From the NCBI RefSeq assembly GCF_007558725.1, contig NZ_VLPL01000001.1:1984-65983 (forward strand): a stretch of DNA of 64,000 nt. The letters are read 5' to 3'. Position numbers and translations under genes: made by a program. Position 1 is the stretch's first letter. The number at the start of each line of letters is the position of its first letter. Shown here piece after piece: positions 25,078-33,844 of the stretch. Source of the DNA: Fluviicola chungangensis (GTDB taxonomy: Bacteria; Bacteroidota; Bacteroidia; Flavobacteriales_D; Crocinitomicaceae). Below the pieces are notes generated by a model that saw nothing but the letters and a program-made list of their open reading frames with translations, was not told the DNA's origin and searched no databases.

Positions 25078-26367
25078 TTGGAAAAAATAACCTCTTACAA
25101 ACCTTTGTGGTCGCTGCCTGTCATTGTTGCAGCATTGGGCTACTTCGTAGATATTTACGATCTGCTTCTATTTGGAATCGTTCGGGTTCCCAGTTTGCAA
25201 GGTCTTGGATTTACAGAGAGCGAAGTCACACAAGTCGGCACATGGATTGTCAACTGGCAGATGGGCGGTTTATTATTGGGAGGAATCCTGTGGGGAATCC
25301 TGGGAGATAAAAAAGGGAGGTTGTCGGTTCTTTTCGGTTCGATTGTGCTGTATTCTTTGGCCAATATCATGTGCGGATTCCTGCCTTATTTTCCGAATGA
25401 CAAAGAGAACCTGACTTATACCTATGTTGCATTGCGTTTCATTGCCGGAATTGGATTGGCTGGGGAACTTGGAGCGGGAATTACACTTGTTTCAGAGGTT
25501 TTACCAAAAGAACTGCGGGCATTGGGAACTTCGCTGGTAGCCGGAATCGGTCTTTCCGGAGCTGTGGTTGCCAATTTGACTGTAAAGCTTACTCCCGATT
25601 GGAATATAGCCTATTTTATCGGTGGAGGAATGGGGATCGGATTGCTTTTGCTCCGGATCGGAGTCCTGGAATCCGGGATTTTTAATGAAACCAGGAAACG
25701 GGAGGTCAGCAGGGGAAATTTCGGGATGTTCTTTACCAACTGGAACCGTTTTTGGAGGTATTTGCGTTGTATCGGTATCGGTCTTCCCACCTGGTTTTGC
25801 ATCGGGATCCTGGCTATGTTCGGAAATGTTTTCGGAAAAGAGTTGGGAATCAAAGGAGGGATTAGTCCCGGCGATGCGATCATGTGGGGATATATCGGGA
25901 TTTCAGCGGGAGATATTTTCAGTGGAATTTTGAGCCATTGGCTGAAATCGCGCAGGAAATCCATTTTATGGATGATGGCATTCACCCTGATCAGTGTTAT
26001 CTGGATCCTTTCAGGTACGATTCATACTGCAGATATGTATTATGTGATGTGTTGCTGGTTCGGTTTCGGAACCGGTTATTGGGCGATGTTCGTAACCATC
26101 GGAGCAGAACAGTTCGGGACCAATATCCGTTCTACGGCAGCTACGACTATTCCGAATATGGTGCGGGGAACGGTTATTTTGATGACCATCGGATTTGAAT
26201 CCCTCATGGAATCCGGGTTCACTGTTTTGGTTTCTGCGGGAATTGTCGGGTTTATTTCCTTTGCTATCGGGATATACAGTACGTGGAGTATTTCCGAAAC
26301 ACACGGAAGAGACCTGGATTTTGTTGAGACAGATTCCTATAAGAACGAAGACCTAATTGACCAATAA
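25078..26367 (+). CDS. MFS transporter (metabolite:H+ symporter-like), TTG start
   Basis: A 429-residue protein with about twelve membrane helices. The MFS signature after helix 2 is GILGDKKGRLSVLFG, and a second landmark is RFIAGIGLAGELGAGITLVSE. The upper end of helix 1 has YFVDIYDLLLFG, as in the MHS/sugar or organic-acid branch. The frame has no usable ATG near the start; TTG at 25078 is followed by EKITSYKPLWSLP, the expected N-terminus. Candidate promoter TTG-N22-TACTTTCG lies just upstream. It is followed 44 bp later by the dicarboxylate/amino acid symporter, a likely operon partner. Substrate unknown. Confidence 0.85.
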   Translation: MEKITSYKPLWSLPVIVAALGYFVDIYDLLLFGIVRVPSLQGLGFTESEVTQVGTWIVNWQMGGLLLGGILWGILGDKKGRLSVLFGSIVLYSLANIMCGFLPYFPNDKENLTYTYVALRFIAGIGLAGELGAGITLVSEVLPKELRALGTSLVAGIGLSGAVVANLTVKLTPDWNIAYFIGGGMGIGLLLLRIGVLESGIFNETRKREVSRGNFGMFFTNWNRFWRYLRCIGIGLPTWFCIGILAMFGNVFGKELGIKGGISPGDAIMWGYIGISAGDIFSGILSHWLKSRRKSILWMMAFTLISVIWILSGTIHTADMYYVMCCWFGFGTGYWAMFVTIGAEQFGTNIRSTAATTIPNMVRGTVILMTIGFESLMESGFTVLVSAGIVGFISFAIGIYSTWSISETHGRDLDFVETDSYKNEDLIDQ

Positions 26368-26411
26368 TTAATATATTCAACGAATTATTCTTTTAAAAAA
26401 GAAAATCCCTG

Positions 26412-27809
26412 ATGGAAATAGATCTGCACGCAAAACCTTCCAAACCGAAACCGTGGTATAAAGCTTTATATTTTCAAGTTATTGTTGCAATTGTTGCAGG
26501 AGTCTTACTTGGATATTTTAACAGGGATTGGGGAATTGACATGAAGCCTCTCGGAGACGGGTTCATCAATCTGGTGAAAATGATGATCGCACCGTTGATT
26601 TTCCTGACGGTAAGTTTGGGAATTGCCGGAATGAATGATATGAAGAAAGTTGGTAAAGTAGCAGGAAAGGCGCTGTTGTATTTTATCAGTTTTTCGACCC
26701 TAGCACTCATTATCGGACTTGTCTCCAGTCATTTGATCCAACCCGGTGCCGGAATGAATATTGACCCGAAACAGCTGGATACGAGTAAAATAGATACCTA
26801 TATCAGTTCGTACAAGCATGAAGGAGAAACAACTGCTGATTCGCATCCGGCAGAAACTGTTACAGTCAGTACGAAAGATTCACTGAAGCGAGCTGTCAAA
26901 ACACCAGTAACGACCAAACCGGTTGAAAAGAAGGAAGAACACTCGTTCTCCAAATTTATCCTGGATATTATCCCCAAGACGTTCCTTGGGGCATTGACGG
27001 GAGAGAGCATCCTCCAGGTGTTGTTTGTAGCAATTCTTTTCGGGCTTGGATTGGCTTTCACTGCAGATAAGAGTCAGCCGGTTATTGATTTTCTGAAGCT
27101 GCTTACTCATCCGATCTTCAAGATCATGGCTATCCTGATGAAATTAGCTCCGTTGGGAGCCTTCGGAGCGATGGCGTTTACCGTTGGTAATTTTGGGATC
27201 CAGGTTTTATGGGATTTGGGTAAACTGGTCGGCACCTTCTATTTGACATCTGCATTCTTTGTGGTCGTGGTGCTTGGCCTGGTCGGACGATACAACGGGT
27301 TCAATATTTTAAAATTACTCCGCTATCTGAAAGATGAATTGTTCCTTGTTTTCGGAACCAGTTCTTCCGAGCCTGCCATGCCCGGATTAATGACCAAAAT
27401 GGAAAATGCAGGATGCTCCAGTCAGGTGGTAGGTTTGGTTGTACCAACAGGATATTCTTTCAACCTGGATGGAACCAATATTTACATGACACTGGCAGCG
27501 TTGTTTATTGCACAGGCGTGTAATGTGGAATTGACCTGGACGCAGCAAATCACCCTTTTGCTGGTTGCGATGCTCAGTTCCAAAGGAGCAGCGGGAGTCA
27601 CAGGAGCAGGTTTTATAACACTTGCAGCAACATTGGCTGTCGTTCCCGATATCCCGGTCGAAGGGATTGCGATTATTTACGGAGTAGATAAATTTATGTC
27701 CGAATGCCGCGCCTTGACGAACCTAATCGGAAATGCCGTTGCGACGATTGTTGTGGCCCGCTGGGAAAAGCAATTGGATCCGGAGGCATTGAAGAAAGCC
27801 CTTAAGTAA
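26412..27809 (+). CDS. Dicarboxylate/amino acid:cation symporter (DAACS family)
   Basis: A 465-residue secondary transporter. Landmarks are [20 protein letters not shown] near helix 2, the serine-rich re-entrant loop [13 protein letters not shown] (about 316-328), the SLC1-type [18 protein letters not shown] and [13 protein letters not shown]. It imports dicarboxylates or acidic amino acids with Na+ or H+. Unusual is an insert of about 50 hydrophilic residues (about 122-175, Thr/Lys/Glu-rich) between helices 3 and 4, where family members are shorter. It follows the MFS gene on the same strand, which suggests a shared carboxylate or amino-acid uptake theme (inference). Confidence 0.9.
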   Translation: MEIDLHAKPSKPKPWYKALYFQVIVAIVAGVLLGYFNRDWGIDMKPLGDGFINLVKMMIAPLIFLTVSLGIAGMNDMKKVGKVAGKALLYFISFSTLALIIGLVSSHLIQPGAGMNIDPKQLDTSKIDTYISSYKHEGETTADSHPAETVTVSTKDSLKRAVKTPVTTKPVEKKEEHSFSKFILDIIPKTFLGALTGESILQVLFVAILFGLGLAFTADKSQPVIDFLKLLTHPIFKIMAILMKLAPLGAFGAMAFTVGNFGIQVLWDLGKLVGTFYLTSAFFVVVVLGLVGRYNGFNILKLLRYLKDELFLVFGTSSSEPAMPGLMTKMENAGCSSQVVGLVVPTGYSFNLDGTNIYMTLAALFIAQACNVELTWTQQITLLLVAMLSSKGAAGVTGAGFITLAATLAVVPDIPVEGIAIIYGVDKFMSECRALTNLIGNAVATIVVARWEKQLDPEALKKALK

Positions 27810-27891
27810 TTCCGAATTATTTTTTAGATTTACAGTATTCTAATGGTCTTGTAAATAGGATTTAAAGTCCGTTTCGGCGGATAATCGGTTT

Positions 27892-28041
27892 CTATATGAA
27901 AACCGATCCTGCAATCTTTTCCCACTTAGTAGGTTCCGGAGTAACGGGTGTTGGTGTCTTTTCCTTCGTACAGGCAAAAAACATACTAACCCCAACAATC
28001 AATGTTGGGATTAGTAAATGATATTTTTGAATGAAACTCAT
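27892..28041 (-). pseudogene. Truncated fourth copy of the tandem lipoprotein
   Basis: Reading the minus strand from ATG 28041 gives 49 codons that match the first ~45 residues of the three intact neighbours: MSFIQKYHLLIPT, then the lipobox ending FFACTKEK, then TPTPVTPEPTKWEKIAG. After that the sequence leaves the family and ends SVFI-stop at 27892. The distance to the previous copy's stop is 9 bp, identical to the spacing inside the array, so this is the broken last repeat of a tandem duplication. It could still give a short lipopeptide. Confidence 0.85.
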
Positions 28042-28050
28042 TTTCTCAAA

Positions 28051-28551
28051 TCAATGCTGTTTCACCGCTATCTGTTTACAATCACAAGCGTAATAAGGTG
28101 TTACATCCGAGATATAATAATTTATATTAGTCTTGTTAAAACGAAGTTTAATTGTATCGTTATTCCAATTATTATAATAATCAGATATCCCAGCACTCAA
28201 TTTCCATCTTTTATTATTTGAATCATACAAAGGATCCCCCCCCCCAATTCTTATATACATAGGGATTGAACTAAAATCTACTTGAAGAGCTATAAACGTA
28301 AAATTGTTATCAAAATTTTCAAATCGAATAGAGTCTTCATTAGTAGCATCATTATGAATATGTACTAAATCCATATCATATAAATAAACACCTGTGGTGT
28401 CATAAACTTTGTAATGTCCTGCGATTTTTTCCCATTTCGTTGGCTCCGGTGTAACCGGTGTCGGTGTTTTTTCCTTCGAACAGGCAAAAAACATACTAAC
28501 CCCGACAATGAATGTCGGGATTAGTAAATGATATTTTTGAATGAAACTCAT
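28051..28551 (-). CDS. Tandem surface lipoprotein, copy 3, with an in-frame run of ten G
   Basis: A 166-residue SPII lipoprotein (signal ending VGVSMFFA-C). No known domain. The N-terminal ~62 residues (TPTPVTPEPTKWEKIAGHYK ... GVYLYDMDL) and the C-terminal ~25 (TNINYYISD ... CDCKQIAVKQH) are almost identical to the two upstream copies. The middle (about 63-135) differs strongly. Codons for IGGGD contain ten consecutive G on the coding strand (28236-28245); copies 1 and 2 lack this run. Loss or gain of one G would shift the frame. The last residues include a conserved CxC pair. It follows copy 2 by 9 bp. Confidence 0.8.
   Translation of the reverse strand: MSFIQKYHLLIPTFIVGVSMFFACSKEKTPTPVTPEPTKWEKIAGHYKVYDTTGVYLYDMDLVHIHNDATNEDSIRFENFDNNFTFIALQVDFSSIPMYIRIGGGDPLYDSNNKRWKLSAGISDYYNNWNNDTIKLRFNKTNINYYISDVTPYYACDCKQIAVKQH
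28236..28245 (-). repeat. Homopolymer of ten G inside a lipoprotein reading frame
   Basis: The plus strand shows ten C in a row at 28236-28245, which read as three GGG glycine codons plus the first base of the GAT (Asp) codon in the 28051-28551 gene. Such tracts are known slippage sites for phase variation in other bacteria. The frame is ON in this sequence. Confidence 0.9.
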
Positions 28552-28560
28552 TTTCTCAAA

Positions 28561-29064
28561 TCAATGCTGTTTTACCGCTATCTGCTTGCAATTACACGCA
28601 TAATAAGCAGTTAAATCAGAAATATAATAATTGATGTTTGTTTTCTGAAAATTTAAATGAATGGTGTCATTTCTGAAATTATTGTATTCTTCAGATATAC
28701 CTGCACTCAATTTCCACCTCTTAGAATTCGAATCATAAAGGGTATCATGTCCACCAATTGATACACACATTGGGAAATTCATAGGACTAGGATATAATTG
28801 CTTAACAGTAAAAGTAAATTCGGAATCAAAATTTTCAAATCTCAAAGAATCAATTTGCTCACTTACATGAATATGTATTAAATCCATGTCGTATAAATAC
28901 ACCCCCGTTGTGTCATACACCTTATAATGTCCTGCAATTTTTTCCCACTTAGTAGGTTCAGGGGTAACGGGCGTTGGTGTCTTTTCCTTGGTACAGGAAA
29001 AAAATAGACTAACCCCGACAATGAATGCCGGGATTAGTAATTGGTATCTTTTAATGAAACCCAT
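28561..29064 (-). CDS. Tandem surface lipoprotein, copy 2
   Basis: A 167-residue lipoprotein (signal ending SLFFS-C). It shares the TPTPVTPEPTKWEKIAGHYK block and the GVYLYDMDLIHIH segment with its neighbours, then a divergent core (VSEQIDSLRFENFDSEFTF ... LYPSPMNFPMCVSIGGHDTL), then the shared LYDSNSKRWKLSAGIS and TNINYYISDLTAYYAC blocks. The final CxC pair is in CNCKQIAVKQH. No domain recognised. It lies 9 bp from both neighbouring copies. Beta-rich; likely anchored in the outer membrane facing outside, since Lys/Glu follow the lipid Cys (inference). Confidence 0.78.
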   Translation of the reverse strand: MGFIKRYQLLIPAFIVGVSLFFSCTKEKTPTPVTPEPTKWEKIAGHYKVYDTTGVYLYDMDLIHIHVSEQIDSLRFENFDSEFTFTVKQLYPSPMNFPMCVSIGGHDTLYDSNSKRWKLSAGISEEYNNFRNDTIHLNFQKTNINYYISDLTAYYACNCKQIAVKQH

Positions 29065-29073
29065 CTTTCAGAA

Positions 29074-29574
29074 TTAATGCTGTTTCACAGCAATCTGCTT
29101 ACAATCACATGCATAATAAGGCGTAAGATCCGAAATGTAGTAATTGATGTTGGTTTTATCAAAACGGAGATTTATGGTGTCATTACTATAATTATTATAA
29201 TCTAAATAACTTGGGCCAAATATTCTCCACCTCTTAGAATTCGAATCATAAAGAAGATTATGTACTCCAATTGCAATATTCATTGGTGCGTTGGAAGTCT
29301 CTTCTTGTTGAGTAGTAAAAGTAAATTCTCCATCAAAATTTTCGAATCGGATCGAATCTCTATTTGTTGCATTATTATGACTATGAATCAAATCCATGTC
29401 GTACAAATACACCCCCGTTGTGTCGTACACCTTGTAATGTCCTGCAATTTTTTCCCACTTAGTTGGTTCCGGTGTGACGGGAGTCGGCGTTTTTTCCTTT
29501 GTACAGGCAAAAAACATACTAACCCCGACAATGAATGCCGGGATTAGTAATTGGTATCTTTTAATGAAACCCAT
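29074..29574 (-). CDS. Tandem surface lipoprotein, copy 1
   Basis: A 166-residue lipoprotein (signal ending SMFFA-C, then TKEKTPTPVTPEPTKWEK). It starts 2 bp after the stop of the T9SS surface protein at 29577, so it is the third gene of the operon begun at 33190. Conserved outer blocks as in copies 2 and 3; the core reads HNNATNRDSIRFENFDGEF then QQEETSNAPMNIAIGVHNLL, and the block after it (KRWRIFGPSYLDYNNY) departs from the KLSAGIS of the others. No known domain. Confidence 0.8.
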   Translation of the reverse strand: MGFIKRYQLLIPAFIVGVSMFFACTKEKTPTPVTPEPTKWEKIAGHYKVYDTTGVYLYDMDLIHSHNNATNRDSIRFENFDGEFTFTTQQEETSNAPMNIAIGVHNLLYDSNSKRWRIFGPSYLDYNNYSNDTINLRFDKTNINYYISDLTPYYACDCKQIAVKQH

Positions 29575-29576
29575 CT

Positions 29577-32024
29577 TTACATTTTTACTACCTTCCGAAC
29601 AGCATAAGTTGTTCCGGAATATATACGAATATAATACGTTCCCTTGGAATAATTTGTTAAAGAAAAGCTTAAATTCTCCGCTTTCTCTTTGTGTGAGAGC
29701 ATAACGCCTTTATCGTCGAATATCTGATAATACACGTCATCTGATCCAGTACCTGAAATCTTTACTAAATCAGTTGTCGGATTTGGGGATAAACTTAGCT
29801 CTTTATCAAAACGTTCATGTTCGGCAATAGACTCCTCCAACTGCCTTTGCTGTTCAGGTCCTAGAGGTGAATCTGAAAGTGTTGCTTCGGCTTGTTGTGT
29901 TCCTCCGGGTGCTTGCACCATTCCATTACTTCCAAATACCTCAATAAATCCATGCATAGTTACTTCCTGACCGTTACAGCCGTAGAGGGTAAGAACGTAG
30001 GTATAAACTCCTGAATTTGGTCTAACATTGTTGCCCCACATGTTTTCAGTGTAGCCATCCCACCATATCGAAGAATGAGCAATCGGGTTTTCCGGTGCTG
30101 GGGATTCAAAAGAACAACAAGCACTTCCTATTTGTCCCGTAGACCCAATATTATTCATTAAATTTTGATGATTATCGACGATTTCAAAACTATATCCTTT
30201 TGCATTAAAGGCACAAAAAGGATGATAAGTATCTGTTACCTGAATGAAATCATTTGTTGGGTCTTCATCGCCAAAATTCATAAAAAACGGGTTGGGTAAT
30301 TCATCATAGGTAAATCCAGCCCAATCGGAACAACAGTCTTCGCAATCGGTTATACACGTTGTCGGTTCAATAATACCTTCATAACCTGGTCCAGCATCCC
30401 AAAAAGTACCGTAATCAAGAGTTTTTCCTGCAATGAAGGTTACATTCGCATCTCCGGTAGAAACAACCTGAGTGAAACCTGATTGTATGCATTTCCCGGC
30501 TTTTGTTTCTGCCGGAAGTGGCGTTCCGCTTGGGGTTCTGTTCTCATAACTGATACAAACAGGACATTGATCACAAACCACGATAATTCGAAACTTGAAA
30601 ATACTGGTATCAGGATCGCAAGCATTGTTATCAAATGCCGTAATTTGATAGTAATATTCACCAACGGAGGTCCCTAATGAAGTCATCCAACTAAAAGAAA
30701 ATACTCCTCCAGATGAACCAGGGGGAATAGTAATAAATCCCGGTGGAATATTGGTGTTTGGTATAAGATCAATCTCTTCATTTGGATGATCATTAGACAA
30801 CAATGAATTAAAAAAAACAGCGTCTCCCTGGCTTACATAATAGGTATATTCTCCTGTCCCATTAATTCCATCCATCCATGGTGCTATATTATTTTGTGAA
30901 TTGACATTCAAAGTCAACGTTTCCGTATGCGTGCATCCTTCCGGAGTGGTCACTGTAACTGAATAAGTTGCATTTCCTACGGTTGGCGTTACTGTGAGTG
31001 TTTTCAATCCAACACCGGAACTTAATGTATCATTCGTCTGAGTCCAAGTGTAAACCCATCCATTGTCTCCTGTGACTTGCAGATCAACTGGAAAATTCTC
31101 ACAGACGGGGTTGCCGTCAAAGATGAAATCTATGTCAGGGTCTGCAATACAAAACTCTACCGTAGCGACATCCTTACAGACACCATAGACTGTTAGTTCT
31201 GCCCTGTAACAACTCCCCGGAATTGGAAATTGTAACGTGGGAGTTAAAGTGCCTGCCGTGCCTTGGATTATTCCAGAACTATAAAAAAGTTGGTTTCCAG
31301 TAGTTGTATTATAAATGTTCCATTCGTAAGAAGTTTCATTTGCTGAAGCCGTTCCGTCCAAAGTCACTTGTTCACCGAAACAAAGTACTGGTTCGGAAGC
31401 ACTTAGACTCGCTTGAGCAAGTGGAGTGGTTGGAGGAATAGTCATAACGCTAACACTATCTACCAAATAAACAATAGTTTCGGGAGCTGCTCCTCCAAAC
31501 GGACCAATTGTCACATAATGTGTTACACTGTTCTGAGCGGTAAAACAGGCTTTTAGCTTTACACATTGTGTACTGGTTATAACTTCTGAAATTAATGGTG
31601 TAGTTGAAGTTATAGCAGGAGTTGGAACCGTTTCAGTAATTGCTAAACCTACTCTCCTCAACGATTCTGTTGTGTAATCTTTTTTGATCCAAAAAGATAC
31701 TTCATAAATCTGTCCGGCAGTTAAAGGCAGCGTTGTACCGTACAAATACTCTATGTAACCAGTACTATTAAGACCGAACCGACCACATCCCGCACCAAAA
31801 CAAGAGCTTCCGGTAACCGAATTCGGAACGCAAGGGTTAATCAAATCGCATGTGCCAATAAGATTGTGCCAGTATGCTCCATATTCGATATTATAAGCAT
31901 CAACGGTTCCCGACGGTGCAACTCCATCGCATTCTTCAAAGCTCCCGTTCAGCATCATATCCTGTGCGTTTGCATTTGCTGTTATCCCTAACAACAAAAG
32001 GACTAAGAATAAATACTTACTCAT
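29577..32024 (-). CDS. Large secreted protein with Ig/PKD-like repeats and T9SS type A sorting domain
   Basis: An 815-residue protein with signal peptide 1-20 (ending NANAQ). Residues about 22-195 resemble a carbohydrate-binding-like jelly roll starting with MMLNGSFEECDG and containing LPLTAGQIYEVSFWIKKDY. Ig/PKD-like segments follow (ASLSASEPVLCFGEQVTLDG; YSVTVTTPEGCTHTETLTL), then a Cys-rich section (DQCPVC, TDCEDCCSDWAG). An acidic/Gln-rich linker leads to the sorting domain (LSLSPNPTTDLVKISGTG ... YSKGTYYIRIYSG). Start and upstream stop share one base (TAATG). A surface-exposed binding protein is likely. The DNA is visibly more A+T-rich than the flanks. Confidence 0.85.
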   Translation of the reverse strand: MSKYLFLVLLLLGITANANAQDMMLNGSFEECDGVAPSGTVDAYNIEYGAYWHNLIGTCDLINPCVPNSVTGSSCFGAGCGRFGLNSTGYIEYLYGTTLPLTAGQIYEVSFWIKKDYTTESLRRVGLAITETVPTPAITSTTPLISEVITSTQCVKLKACFTAQNSVTHYVTIGPFGGAAPETIVYLVDSVSVMTIPPTTPLAQASLSASEPVLCFGEQVTLDGTASANETSYEWNIYNTTTGNQLFYSSGIIQGTAGTLTPTLQFPIPGSCYRAELTVYGVCKDVATVEFCIADPDIDFIFDGNPVCENFPVDLQVTGDNGWVYTWTQTNDTLSSGVGLKTLTVTPTVGNATYSVTVTTPEGCTHTETLTLNVNSQNNIAPWMDGINGTGEYTYYVSQGDAVFFNSLLSNDHPNEEIDLIPNTNIPPGFITIPPGSSGGVFSFSWMTSLGTSVGEYYYQITAFDNNACDPDTSIFKFRIIVVCDQCPVCISYENRTPSGTPLPAETKAGKCIQSGFTQVVSTGDANVTFIAGKTLDYGTFWDAGPGYEGIIEPTTCITDCEDCCSDWAGFTYDELPNPFFMNFGDEDPTNDFIQVTDTYHPFCAFNAKGYSFEIVDNHQNLMNNIGSTGQIGSACCSFESPAPENPIAHSSIWWDGYTENMWGNNVRPNSGVYTYVLTLYGCNGQEVTMHGFIEVFGSNGMVQAPGGTQQAEATLSDSPLGPEQQRQLEESIAEHERFDKELSLSPNPTTDLVKISGTGSDDVYYQIFDDKGVMLSHKEKAENLSFSLTNYSKGTYYIRIYSGTTYAVRKVVKM

Positions 32025-33190
32025 TAGTTCTGTGTTTTTTCCAATTCAGCCAATTTCGCCTGCAATACTTCTACCTGCTGCTTCAATACTTCGGTATTCT
32101 TGTTTTGCTGGATCAGGTACAAAGTCAGTTCTTCTACTTTTTCCATTAGAATCTTGTTCATTTCCATAACGTCTGCACCGTCAACTTTCAATTCTTGTTC
32201 AGATGGTACGTTAGGCAAGTGTTTTTCTTTCTTTACAAACGATTCTACTTCGCTTAAAGGCATCAAGTGATAAGTCGGTTCAAACACATAATCCGCCCAC
32301 GTATCCAAATCCAGTTTCATTCTGCGTCCGCGAATCAATCCGGTTGTTTCAACTTTGAAAGTTTGCAATGAACCACTTCTAAGTTCCAATGAACCTTCTG
32401 TACCCAAATGGAAAATCGTTGTTGTTCCGTTGTCTATATCCATTGCTCCATTAGCTTGTAATAGAAATGGAGTTCTACTAGTCGCAGTATTGACAACTTC
32501 CATAATTTTAGTATCGGCATTATCGTATTCAAAATACATCAAACGCTGGTAAGGCTTGGTATTTCCCACTGTATTTGACTGAATTGCAGCAGTTCTGTTT
32601 GTATTGACAATACTCAATTTGGAAAAGGTATTCAGATCAGAACCGATGGAAATGGAACCTTGAGCCCATAAATTGGAACTTACCTTCGCTTCACCTACAA
32701 CATCAAGCTGCCTGGTTGGTGTGGAAGTCCCGATTCCGACAAGGACTTGCGGGCATTCACTGAACAATTTGTTCGGTCCGTTTGCCCAAGTCGGACTTGT
32801 AACGGTACCTCCGGCCAAATCACAATTCCGGGAATAGATTATGTCTCTTAAAGTTCCGACAGCAAGTTTTTTAGTGATTCCATTTTCACCACTAGCGAGA
32901 ATTGTTTCGCCGTTAAGCCCATCCAATTGAGCAATATTAGGTAGGTATAAGTCTCCTTCGACTTTTAAATCTTCTCCAACAAGTGCGTTGGATGCCATGA
33001 CTACCGAATCATTCACAGTAAGTGTAGAATCAATACGTGTTGAACCCGCGACAGTCAAACGTGCAGTTGGTGCAGTTGAACCTGTTCCTAATCCAACATT
33101 TCCATTTTCTGAAATGGTGTTTTCTTGCGCAAAGAATTGTCCTGAAATAAATAAAGCTGATACTGACAGCAAATAAGTGATTTTTTTCAT
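32024..33190 (-). CDS. Secreted tail-fibre-like protein with C-terminal coiled coil
   Basis: A 388-residue protein with signal peptide 1-21 (ending GQFFAQ). Two copies of the motif VGLGTGSTAPTARLTVAG / VGIGTSTPTRQLDVVGEA, typical of trimeric fibre-like secreted proteins of Bacteroidota, flank a beta-rich middle. Near the end comes WADYVFEPTYHLMPLSEVE ... KEKHLPNVPSEQEL, a conserved segment resembling the pre-cleavage region of intramolecular chaperone (S74-type) tails, then a heptad-like helix (VLKQQVEVLQAKLAELEK). It heads the surface operon that includes the tandem lipoproteins. No phage genes surround it, so it is a cellular surface fibre. Confidence 0.8.
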   Translation of the reverse strand: MKKITYLLSVSALFISGQFFAQENTISENGNVGLGTGSTAPTARLTVAGSTRIDSTLTVNDSVVMASNALVGEDLKVEGDLYLPNIAQLDGLNGETILASGENGITKKLAVGTLRDIIYSRNCDLAGGTVTSPTWANGPNKLFSECPQVLVGIGTSTPTRQLDVVGEAKVSSNLWAQGSISIGSDLNTFSKLSIVNTNRTAAIQSNTVGNTKPYQRLMYFEYDNADTKIMEVVNTATSRTPFLLQANGAMDIDNGTTTIFHLGTEGSLELRSGSLQTFKVETTGLIRGRRMKLDLDTWADYVFEPTYHLMPLSEVESFVKKEKHLPNVPSEQELKVDGADVMEMNKILMEKVEELTLYLIQQNKNTEVLKQQVEVLQAKLAELEKTQN

Positions 33191-33488
33191 AAGTTTTTGT
33201 TTTTTAGAATGCCGATATTAGTATAATACAAAGACATTTTCGGCTTGAATGTCAACGCATGATTTAAGTTTTTAAAAAATGGGAAAAAGATTCTAGGTGC
33301 TGTTCAATGTTGAATTTCGAAGCATATCAGTGAATAATTTGTTTTGTGGATATTAAATGACTTATTTCAGATTCGTTACAAAAGTAGTCTGCACGATAGT
33401 AATCTATTTACGTTCTGTCTGTAAGCGAAAAAATAATATAGAAGGCATTTTAAATCGTGTTAAGCAGTTAAGTTCTTTGCGGTTATTA

Positions 33489-33797
33489 TTATCCCAGGTT
33501 TCCTTTTGTACCAACCGAATGAAGGATTTCTACTTTATGTGAACCGTCTAATCCGCTGGCATCACGCATTTCCTGGAAAGCTTTGAAAGAAGGCACATTT
33601 AAAAGCTCGTTCTGCATATTTTCATCTGCATACTGCGAGTAATGGACAAATGAAACGCCGTCTTCTTTTACAAACACGCTGTATTTGAATTTCGAGGTAT
33701 CCAATTGTTCGAAGTCTTTTAAAAAGATTTGAATGTTTTCCTTATTCTTTTCAATGAATTCCGGTTTTATCCGGTAGCTTACAATTACTGAGATCAT
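33489..33797 (-). CDS. Antibiotic biosynthesis monooxygenase-like (ABM, ferredoxin-fold) protein
   Basis: A 102-residue cytoplasmic protein: MISVIVSYRIKPEFIEKNKE then a helix, then FKYSVFVKEDGVSFVHYSQY and VPSFKAFQEMRD. The beta-alpha-beta order and length fit the dimeric ferredoxin-like ABM fold. Members include small monooxygenases and haem-degrading or signal proteins, so function is open. It stands apart: 47 bp to the barrel gene upstream. The 298-bp gap 33191-33488 on its other side shows no gene. Confidence 0.65.
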   Translation of the reverse strand: MISVIVSYRIKPEFIEKNKENIQIFLKDFEQLDTSKFKYSVFVKEDGVSFVHYSQYADENMQNELLNVPSFKAFQEMRDASGLDGSHKVEILHSVGTKGNLG

Positions 33798-33844
33798 AGT
33801 GTGAAGTTACGAATTACGAATTACGAATGGTGCATTTGATTTGT

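Noticed and set aside
32024-33190. Tail-fibre-like protein as evidence of a prophage
   Set aside because: No capsid, terminase, portal, integrase or lysis genes lie nearby; the protein has a signal peptide and similar proteins are common secreted surface fibres in Bacteroidota.
33803-33827. Short repeated ACGAATT units
   Set aside because: Only about three 8-bp copies in A+T-rich sequence; too small to interpret.
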